From Sphingomonadales bacterium (lineage in GTDB: Bacteria; Pseudomonadota; Alphaproteobacteria; Sphingomonadales; Sphingomonadaceae): a stretch of 64,000 nucleotides of DNA. The notes beneath the pieces were generated by a model. It was not told the origin of the DNA. It made no database searches and saw only the letters and a program-made list of their open reading frames with translations. How positions within the stretch are numbered: position 1 is the stretch's first letter; every line of letters begins with the position of its first letter. Of this stretch, positions 24,996 through 32,600 are shown one piece after another. The stretch lies in contig SEFZ01000012.1 of NCBI GenBank assembly GCA_004173185.1, positions 1-64,000 on the forward strand, in the 5' to 3' direction. A program made the position numbers and the translations under genes.

Positions 24996-25430
24996 ATGGA
25001 ACCGGCACTTCTTGCCACCTTACAGATGCTCGCCGCCGCGATGCGCGATGCTCGTGACGATTGGTGGATCATCGGCAGCGCAGCCGTCGCGCTCCATGGC
25101 GGCAATCCGGTCGATGCGCGCGATGTCGACGTGCTGCTCACCGTGGCCGATGCCCGGCGGATCTTGCCCGGCATCGGCGTAGCGCTCACGCCCGGCGTGG
25201 CCGACAGCCGCTTCCGTTCGGACTTTTACTGCGCGTGGGGGGCGCCGCCCGTGCCCGTGGATTTCATGGCGGGCTTCCACGTCTATGGCGAAGCGCTGGT
25301 CCCCGCGACGCGGCTGGGCATGGCGGGCGTGTTCGTGCCGTCACGCGAAGAGTTGCTGGCGATGCTCCGTCATTTCGGCCGCCCAAAGGATCTTGCGCGG
25401 GCAAGGCTGCTCGATCGGCTTGTAATGTAG
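24996..25430 (+). CDS. nucleotidyltransferase-like protein
   Basis: 144 residues. DDWWIIGSAAVALHGGNPVDARDVDVLLTVADA has the polymerase-beta-type nucleotidyltransferase pattern: a Gly-Ser turn followed by a D-x-D (DVDVL, about residues 42-46). The later PVPVDFMAGF could supply the third carboxylate. It resembles the small AbiEii/MNT-like group, some of which are toxins. No partner antitoxin gene is visible: neighbours are TetR (11 bp upstream) and DUF177 on the other strand. Function therefore unassigned. Confidence 0.65.
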   Translation: MEPALLATLQMLAAAMRDARDDWWIIGSAAVALHGGNPVDARDVDVLLTVADARRILPGIGVALTPGVADSRFRSDFYCAWGAPPVPVDFMAGFHVYGEALVPATRLGMAGVFVPSREELLAMLRHFGRPKDLARARLLDRLVM

Positions 25431-25592
25431 GATTTCGCCTGCTTGGTTTGGCGCGCGGGGGCGACGGAGCGTGCCCCGCCGCTCTTTGAAATCGTCGCTT
25501 TCGAAACCGCCATGGTCAGTGCGAACATTAGGGAACATTCGCAAGAACCCGCCCGGTGCCTTGGCCTGAACTTCGTGCGAGCTTCCCCGCCG

Positions 25593-26123
25593 TCAGCCCT
25601 TCTTCCCGAGCAAATCCTTGAGTCCCGCCAGCGCGCCCTTGGGCGCAGCTGCGTCTTCCTCTTCGCTGATCACCCCGGCCTGCTTGAGCGCCGCCGCTGC
25701 GTTCGGCCCGCGCGGGAAGGGATCGAGCGACAGCAGCAGCGTCTCCGCCGCCGATTCGCCCAGGTCGATCGCGCTGCCGGTGTAAAACACCGTATCGCAC
25801 TCATCTTCGCTGAGTTCGGCCTCATCCGCCGCTTCGCTGTCCGGCTCGGGCAGGAAGCGGATCGCGAAATCCTCTTCGACGCGAACCGGAAGCGGATCGC
25901 CGGTCACCGAGCAATTCTGGATCACTTTGGCCGACAAATGCCCGCGCGCGACCACGCCGCTCGCATCGCGCTTGATGACATAATCCGCCTTCAGCGTCTC
26001 GATCTCGGCAAGGCCGAAGCGCTTGGCCAGGGCCGCGCGCTCCGCATCCTCTGCGCTCACCGACACGCTGTTATCGCCTGCGCCGATCTGATCGAGCCTG
26101 TGCAGCCGTTCGAATTCGCTCAT
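25593..26123 (-). CDS. DUF177 (YceD) family protein
   Basis: 176 residues. The mid-protein VIQNCSVTGDPLPVRVEEDFAIRFLP is the DUF177 core, where the single conserved Cys lies in a C-x-V/R-x-L context, followed by an acidic loop (about 115-128) and IDLGESAAETLLLSLDPFPR. DUF177 proteins are linked to 23S rRNA accumulation in bacteria and plants. Here it is not followed by rpmF or plsX. Its ATG overlaps the stop of the cytochrome chaperone gene (ATGA), so the two are translationally coupled. Confidence 0.9.
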   Translation of the reverse strand: MSEFERLHRLDQIGAGDNSVSVSAEDAERAALAKRFGLAEIETLKADYVIKRDASGVVARGHLSAKVIQNCSVTGDPLPVRVEEDFAIRFLPEPDSEAADEAELSEDECDTVFYTGSAIDLGESAAETLLLSLDPFPRGPNAAAALKQAGVISEEEDAAAPKGALAGLKDLLGKKG

Positions 26124-26632
26124 GCCGGCAACTCCCCTGCAACGAACGCCGCGATCGGTGCGGCGGCAAAACGCGCGCGCAGCGCCAGCAATTCGCGTTC
26201 GACATGATCCAGCGCCGCATCCTCGGGGGCATTGCCGCGATAAAGGTTGCGCACCAGAGCCTCGCGGATCGAGCCCGCGGCCAGCCCCTCGCGATAGGCA
26301 CCGAGCCGCCCGCCGAGCATCCCCATCATCTTACCAAGATGCTTGCCCACCACGACGTCGCCAATGCCGATCTCGCGCAACTGGCTATCCATGTCGTCGA
26401 TAAAGCATTCGGCCAGCGCCGTGCTCTGCGGCACGCCGGCCGGATCGCCTTCCAGCCGCAGCATCACCACCGAAAGCACCGCCGCAATCGTGTCGAAACG
26501 TCCGTCGATCGTGTCGGGCACGGCACCCGCTTCATACCAATGCGGCGTGCGGCCGAGCGCCACCACGGCCTCGTACAGCGCAGGCGCTGTGCCACGGCCT
26601 TGGGGTCGAAAGAGTCGCTGAAGCAATCGCAT
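26120..26632 (-). CDS. ubiquinol-cytochrome c chaperone family protein
   Basis: 170 residues, matching the bacterial Cbp3/UQCC1-like domain: LYEAVVALGRTPHWYEAGAVPDTIDGRFDTI, then FIDDMDSQLREIGIGDVVVGKHLGKMMGMLGGRLGAY. In mitochondria this family assists cytochrome b assembly into complex III; the bacterial members are presumed to help bc1 assembly. Located at the inner-membrane face. The ATG 26632 is 118 bp from the divergent bamE. It overlaps DUF177 by 4 bp, the usual alphaproteobacterial neighbourhood. Confidence 0.9.
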   Translation of the reverse strand: MRLLQRLFRPQGRGTAPALYEAVVALGRTPHWYEAGAVPDTIDGRFDTIAAVLSVVMLRLEGDPAGVPQSTALAECFIDDMDSQLREIGIGDVVVGKHLGKMMGMLGGRLGAYREGLAAGSIREALVRNLYRGNAPEDAALDHVERELLALRARFAAAPIAAFVAGELPA

Positions 26633-26750
26633 GTGCCGGTTCTGTCCGTAGTAAAAGGGCTGCGACCTTGTTTGGCCGCATTTTGGAGCATATTGAGGCT
26701 ATGGCCGCGCGATGCAATGCGCGCTGGCTTGCGTTTGCCTTGGAGAACTT

Positions 26751-27221
26751 ATGTCGATTCCCGTCCGTGCGCTTGGCGCCGCCTTGTTGGTCGCCGCTCT
26801 CGGCACCACGGCCTGCGTTCCCGTGCGCTCGCATCAGGGCTATCGAATCGACAAGGATCTGGTCGATTCGATCCAGCCCGGCATCGATACGCGCGAATCG
26901 GTGCTCCAGACGCTCGGTCGCCCGACGCTGACCAGCCAGTTCAACGAAGGCGAATGGTATTATATCTCGCGTGAGGCGAGCAATCTCGGCTTCCAGGATC
27001 CCAAGGCCAAGGCCCAGGTGACGCTGCGCGTCCGTTTCGACGCCAAGGGCAATGTCCTCGCGGTCGATCGCACCGGCCTTGAGCTGGTCGCCTCGGTCGA
27101 TACCTATGGCAAGAAGACCCCGACGCTGGGCCGCAAGCGTGGCTTCTTCCAGGATCTGTTCGGCAATATCGGTACGGTCGGCGCACCCGGCATGGGTGGC
27201 GGTGGCGGCCCCGGCCAGTAA
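26751..27221 (+). CDS. bamE: outer-membrane assembly lipoprotein BamE/SmpA
   Basis: 156 residues. A lipoprotein signal ends with lipobox TTAC (Cys22). The mature SmpA/OmlA domain shows GYRIDKDLVDSIQPGIDTRESVLQTLGRPTLTSQF and WYYISREASNLGFQDPKAK, then VTLRVRFDAKGNVLAVDR, the BamE alpha-alpha-beta-beta-beta pattern. It is part of the BAM complex inserting beta-barrels. A Gly-rich tail (about 140-156) is an alphaproteobacterial addition. ATG 26751 is preceded by TTGGAGA; the longer open frame is unrelated. Confidence 0.92.
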   Translation: MSIPVRALGAALLVAALGTTACVPVRSHQGYRIDKDLVDSIQPGIDTRESVLQTLGRPTLTSQFNEGEWYYISREASNLGFQDPKAKAQVTLRVRFDAKGNVLAVDRTGLELVASVDTYGKKTPTLGRKRGFFQDLFGNIGTVGAPGMGGGGGPGQ

Positions 27222-27255
27222 TCCCACCGTTTAATCTCGGGATTTGCGTGGCGTT

Positions 27256-27285
27256 CGGCCGCGCCGTGATACGCAGGCGCGGCCG
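27256..27285. terminator. GC hairpin between bamE and pbpC
   Basis: CGGCCGCGCC (27256-27265) pairs perfectly with GGCGCGGCCG (27276-27285) around a 10-base loop, between convergent genes. No T tract is present on either strand. The rest of the 167-bp gap holds a smaller GCCCCC/GGGGG hairpin near 27300-27318. Confidence 0.45.
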
Positions 27286-27388
27286 GTGCCCGAAAGCACG
27301 GCCCCCGAAAGGGGGAGGGGACCAAGGCGCATAACGCGCCGAAAAGCATTTCGCTCCCCCAACGATTATTGTTGTTCGGCGATTCCCG

Positions 27389-29638
27389 TCAGCGAATCGT
27401 GAAGATCACCTGATCCACGGTCCGGCCGCCAAGATCGACCAGCCGCAGCCGATGCTGCCCGCGCGGCGCGAGGATCAGCGGTCGCGAATCGGCCGATCCG
27501 ATATCCTGATTGTCGAGCATCAGCTTGTGCCCCAGCACTTCGCCGGTCACCGAAACCGCCAGCCGCTGATTGTCGCGCGGAATATCCGGGTCGAGCGCAT
27601 AGACGCTGCCCGCGACCGGGTTGACGATCCGCGGACGCCGCGCTGCCGCGGGCACGGTAGCGACCCGAGTGAGCGCCGTTCCCGCGACGAAATATTCGTG
27701 CCGAGGCTGCTCGATCCCGCCCTCGAAGCTGACGTCGCGCGCGTCGATTCCCGTCGGCCGCGCCGGAGCCTTGCCCGGCTGGTCCTGATGGAGCGCCATC
27801 ATCAGATCGCGCCAGACGGGCGCCGCGCCGCTGGTGCCCGAGACTGCGCGCATCGGATCGCCCTCCAGATTGCCGACCCACACGCCCACGGTGAAGCGAT
27901 CGGAGAAGCCGATGCACCAATTGTCACGCATGGCCTTGGACGTGCCGGTCTTCGCCGCTGCCCAGAAGGGCAATCGCAGCGCCGAATCGATCCCGAACGT
28001 GCCTGCGCGCGCATTGGGATCGGCGAGCATGTCCGCCACGATCCACGCGGCCTGAGGCGTCGTCACCTGGCGCAGCGCCTCACTCTTGTCGGTCGACACG
28101 ATCCGCAGCGGGCTCCACCGGCCGCCCATCGCAAAGCTGCGGAACGCCGCGACCTGCTCCAGCAGCGTTACTTCGGCTGACCCCAGCGCAAGCGAATAGC
28201 CGTAATATTGGCCATCCTCGACCAGCCCGCGATAGCCGGTATCCCATAATCGATCGCGGAACGGATCGACCCCGGTGAGCAACAAAGTGCGCACCGCAGG
28301 CACGTTGAGCGATCCCGCCAGCGCAACCCGCGCCGATACCGGGCCTTTGAACGCCTTGTCGTAATTCTGCGGCACATACAGCCCCGAAGCGGTGTCGAGC
28401 TGCACCGGCGAATCGTCGAGGATCGAGGCTGCCGTGAGGTAGCCCTTCTCGATCGCCTGCGCGTAAAGGAACGGCTTGAGCGTCGATCCCGCCTGACGAT
28501 AGGCAGAAGCGCCATCCACAGCCGGCGCAGTTGATTCGCCGCCAATTCCGCCGACATAAGCGAGCACATCGCCGGTCGCGTTATCGATCACCACTGCCGC
28601 ACCATCGCGTGCGCGCGTGCCGCCCAGCCCCTGCAACTGGCGCTTGAGCGCCGCGATCGCCACACGTTGAACGTTGAGATCGAGCGTCGTCGTGATCTTC
28701 GCGCCCGGCTGGGTCAGAAGTCGCGACGACAGATGCGGCGCCAGCCCCGGATCGAGCGCGAGGCTGCGCGCCGGGCCGAGCATCGATGCCGCTGCGCCCG
28801 CAAACCGGCTGCAATCCTTGTCATGGCTGAGCGCACAGGCCCGCGCGGCCACCTTGGTCGCCCCCGCACGCGGATCGGGCAGAAGCACCGCGAGCAGCAA
28901 AGCATCGTCGCGGCTGAGCGCCGCCGGGGTCTTGCCGAACAGCCCGAGCGCCGCCGCGCCAATCCCCTGCGCCTCTCCGCGAAAGCCAGCGAGGTTCAGA
29001 TAGGCTTCGAGGATCTGGTCCTTGCTCCATGCCCCGTCGAGCGCATCGCCTGCGCGCATCTGGCGAAGCTTGTCGTTCAGCCCCCGGCTGCCCGGTGCGG
29101 ACAGTTCGGGCGCGAGATAGGCTGCGACCTGCATCGACAAGGTGGACGCGCCGCGCGCCCGCTGGCCCGACAGCCGCGCCCGCATCGAACCCGCCGTCGC
29201 CAGCCAGTCGATCCCACCATGCGAGCGAAAGCGCCGGTCTTCCGCCGCGACCAATACGTCGCGCGCCACCTGCGAAACATCGTCGAGCTTTACCCAGGCC
29301 AGCCGCCGCGCCTGATAGTCGACACGCGCTGAATCGATCAGCCGCCCCTGCCGGTCATAGAGCCAGGCCTCGGACGCCTTCCAATGCCCGCGCACCGCCG
29401 CATAACCCGGCATCGCAGGCGGCAACGTCATCCACCAAAGCGCGGAAAAGCCCGCCAGCAGCACCGCGCCCGTACCAAGCAGGATGCGCCATGGCGTAAA
29501 CACCCCGCGCCAGCCCTGCTCGCGCCAGGCATCCCGCGCGCGGCCGAACCAGCCGTGCAGCCGCTCGGGCGTGTCGTCGATCCAGCGGACGGCCCGCTTC
29601 AGTCGCGGGAACCGTCCGCCCAGCTCCTTCCAGTTCAC
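27389..29638 (-). CDS. pbpC: penicillin-binding protein 1C
   Basis: 749 residues. One membrane anchor (about 50-70) precedes the GT51 transglycosylase (EDRRFRSHGGIDW with the catalytic Glu, RGASTLSMQ), then the transpeptidase with STLK (in GSTLKPFLY), SLN (GSLNVPAV) and KTGTS. The C-terminal about 90 residues form the BiPBP_C domain. It polymerises and cross-links peptidoglycan. GTG 29638 is chosen because GGAAGG lies upstream and it follows the alpha-2-macroglobulin stop by 13 bp. Pairing with that gene is conserved across proteobacteria. Confidence 0.93.
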   Translation of the reverse strand: MNWKELGGRFPRLKRAVRWIDDTPERLHGWFGRARDAWREQGWRGVFTPWRILLGTGAVLLAGFSALWWMTLPPAMPGYAAVRGHWKASEAWLYDRQGRLIDSARVDYQARRLAWVKLDDVSQVARDVLVAAEDRRFRSHGGIDWLATAGSMRARLSGQRARGASTLSMQVAAYLAPELSAPGSRGLNDKLRQMRAGDALDGAWSKDQILEAYLNLAGFRGEAQGIGAAALGLFGKTPAALSRDDALLLAVLLPDPRAGATKVAARACALSHDKDCSRFAGAAASMLGPARSLALDPGLAPHLSSRLLTQPGAKITTTLDLNVQRVAIAALKRQLQGLGGTRARDGAAVVIDNATGDVLAYVGGIGGESTAPAVDGASAYRQAGSTLKPFLYAQAIEKGYLTAASILDDSPVQLDTASGLYVPQNYDKAFKGPVSARVALAGSLNVPAVRTLLLTGVDPFRDRLWDTGYRGLVEDGQYYGYSLALGSAEVTLLEQVAAFRSFAMGGRWSPLRIVSTDKSEALRQVTTPQAAWIVADMLADPNARAGTFGIDSALRLPFWAAAKTGTSKAMRDNWCIGFSDRFTVGVWVGNLEGDPMRAVSGTSGAAPVWRDLMMALHQDQPGKAPARPTGIDARDVSFEGGIEQPRHEYFVAGTALTRVATVPAAARRPRIVNPVAGSVYALDPDIPRDNQRLAVSVTGEVLGHKLMLDNQDIGSADSRPLILAPRGQHRLRLVDLGGRTVDQVIFTIR

Positions 29639-29656
29639 CGCGCCTTCCAGTTCACC
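29626..29656 (-). repeat. 14-bp tandem repeat carrying stop and start codons
   Basis: GGTGAACTGGAAGG occurs twice on the minus strand (29656-29643 and 29639-29626), 17 bp apart. The first copy contains the TGA that ends the alpha-2-macroglobulin gene and supplies the GGAAGG ribosome-binding site; the second copy contains the GTG start of pbpC. Confidence 0.8.
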
Positions 29657-32600
29657 TTTGCGCGACCACCATAGGCTGGTTCGGAATCTGCGCGCGGATC
29701 TCGGGCGAATACATCGCCTCGACCCGTGTGGCAGGCAGGCTGAACTGCCCGGCCGCATCGAGCCGCATCACATAAGAGATCGTGAAGCTGCCGCGCGGCA
29801 CCCAGCCATAATAAGCCCGCCACGCATCGCGCCCGCGCTCGATATAGCTCGGCGCAACGCCGTCGCTGGTGCCCGCCTGCGCCGCCAGCATCTCGGACTG
29901 GCCACCCAGGTTGCCGACGATCGTGGCGCCCGTGGGCACCGGATCATTGACCACGACCCAATTGCGCTCGGCCGATGCTTCGACGCTGATCGTCACCTTG
30001 ACGACATCGCCGCGCGTCCATTTGCCCTGCACCGCCTGCTTCACTGCCTCGACCTTCTTGGTCGCTTTGTATCCGGCCATCAGCGGCTGGGTGAGCGGCA
30101 CCGCCGCCTTGACCCGCACGAACGCCCAAGGCCCCGACCCGCCCGACTGGGTCATCACCAGCGGCGTGGTTTGGGCAGGCAGCGGCAGGGTGAACAGACG
30201 CGCCGGTTCGAGCAGCGGCCAGTTACGGCTGACGCTCGACGAACCCAAGGTCGCAGTGGTGATCCCGGCAATCGCTTCGGCCGGATATGCCGCCATGAAC
30301 TTGCGTGCGGCGATCGAGCCCCATGCGTTGGCAGGCGTCGTATCCCAATGGCCGCGCTGCTGGCGCATCGCGAGGCCGACCATCATCTTGGCAGTGTCGT
30401 CCTGCCAGCCGGGGCGGCCGAGCGTGCCCAGCAGTGCCTTGATCGCGGCTTCATCGTCCGACGCCATCAGCCACCAGGGCATCTTGCCCTTGTCGGAGAT
30501 GTCGATCCGCGTGCCTTCATAGACGAGGCGCGTGCGCAGCGTCTTTTCGGCATCGAGGCGAAGCTGCTGGCCATTGGCCAAGCCCGGCACCTTGCCGATC
30601 GCCACCGCATAATCGGCAAGCGAGGATGTTGGCATTTCCGCCACTCCGATGCCGACCTGACCGACCATGTTGGCATCCGCCGCGCCCGCACGCGCCAGCG
30701 CGTTGAACGCCGCAAGCCGCTGGAGCCGGACATCGCCATAATCCTCATGACGGAGACGCCCGTCTAGCACGGCCTTGAGCGCTTCGATCATCTTGGCGCG
30801 CGGCCCTTCGGGGAGCGGCAAGCCCGCTTCCGACGTGATCGAAAGGATATAGGCCGTGAGCGATTCCGAACCCGGCCAATCGCCCGGGAAGTATCGCAGC
30901 AGACCGTCATTATCGAGATACGCGGGCATCTCGCCTGCGATCAGGTTCCACATCCCCGTATCGCCCAGCGCAATCGCACGCGAAGTGCGCTGCTCCAAGC
31001 AGGTGTAGGGATAGGCAGTCATATAATCGCGGACACCCGAAAGCGGCGGCGCGAGCGTGTCGGCCAGACTGACCTCGACCATCCCGAAGCCGGGCAATGC
31101 GCCCGCCGGCGGCGCGATCGAGAAGCTTGTCCCTCCGCCGACGCGCGCAAGGCTTGCCGCCCAGGTCTCGACCGGAACCGCAGGGATCACTTCCTGCACG
31201 GTAGTCACCTTGTCGAGCGCCTTGCCGTCTTCGGAACGCGCAGAGACGGTCCATGTCAGATTGCCCGCCGAAGGCGGTGCGGTGAGGTTCCACACGACCG
31301 GCGCAGCGCCGCCCGCGGGGATTTCGACAGTCAGCGCCTTACCCGTCGCCACCTTGGGCGAAAGCTCGACATTCGCCGTCACCTTCATCGGCTTGTCCGA
31401 ACCGTTGCGCAGCGTGAACATGCCGCCGAACGTGTCGCCGGTGCGTACCAGTTGCGGCACGCCGGCATAGATCGAAAGATCCTGCGCGGTCCGCACGCTG
31501 GCTGAGCCAGTGCCGAACAGCTGCGCGCCATCGGTCGCGATCGCGACAAGCTTGAACGATGTCAGTGCGTCATTGAGCGGAACGTCGACCCGAGCATGGC
31601 CATTGGCGTCCAGCGCGACCTTGCCCTTCCACAGCAGCACAGGTTGGAAATTCTCGCGGTTAAGCCCCGAGAGATCGCCACCGCCACCGCCGCCGGCCTC
31701 GACGGCCTTCTTGCCGTAATGCCGCTTGCCGACGACCTGGGTTTGCGCAGTCGAGGTAAGCACCGAAATCGGGCGTTCGCCCATCATCGCGGTCAGCACG
31801 TCCCAGCTCTCATTCGGCGCAAGCTGGAGCAACGCCTCGTCTACCGCTGCAAACGCCACATCGGCAGTCGCCGCTGGCTTGCCGTCGGGCGTCTTGACCG
31901 TCAGTTCGACCGCCGCCGTGTTGCGCGCGCCATAGACTGCCTTGTCGGCCTTCACCGCCACATCGAGCTTATGGCCTTCCCAGCCGACCTTCACCTTGGC
32001 GATGCCGAGGCGATACGCGGGCTTGGCGAGATCGACCGTCGCGGTCGGTGCGCCCCCATCCTTCGAGAAGAAGGGCATGCCCCAATCGCGGGCCATGCTC
32101 GAACCCCAATTGCTCCAACCCGAGACGCGGCCGCGCACGGCCATGACGGAGACATAGACGTCGGGCGCATAATCCGCCGGCATCGGCACTTCGATCACCG
32201 GATCCTTGCCGGTCAGCCCGATGACGAAGCTCGAAAGCACGCCTTCGCGCTCGACCGTCACCAGCGCCGTCGCATCGCGGAACGGCATGCGAACCTGGAA
32301 TTTGGCGGTCTCGCCCGCTTTATACTCCTGCTTCTCGGGAATGACGTCCATTCGGTCGCCATTGTCGCCGCCGAACCACCAATCCTCATCGCCGACCAGC
32401 CACACCGATTGGGTGGCCCGCGCGACGTTGCCGCTGGCATCCTTCGTGGTCGCCACCGCATAGACTTCGCCCGACACGCCCGGCGCAAGCGCGCACGTTG
32501 CCAGACCCTGTGCATCGGTCGTCGCCGAACAGGTCGCGCTCAGCTTTGTGGTCTTCATCTGGTTGTCATAGGCGTAGAAGCCACCGATCAGGCGGCGGCG

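Noticed and set aside
25523..25548. Three GAAC motifs resembling a LexA box
   Set aside because: Spacings are 6 and 8 bp, not the 7 bp needed for the alphaproteobacterial direct repeat.
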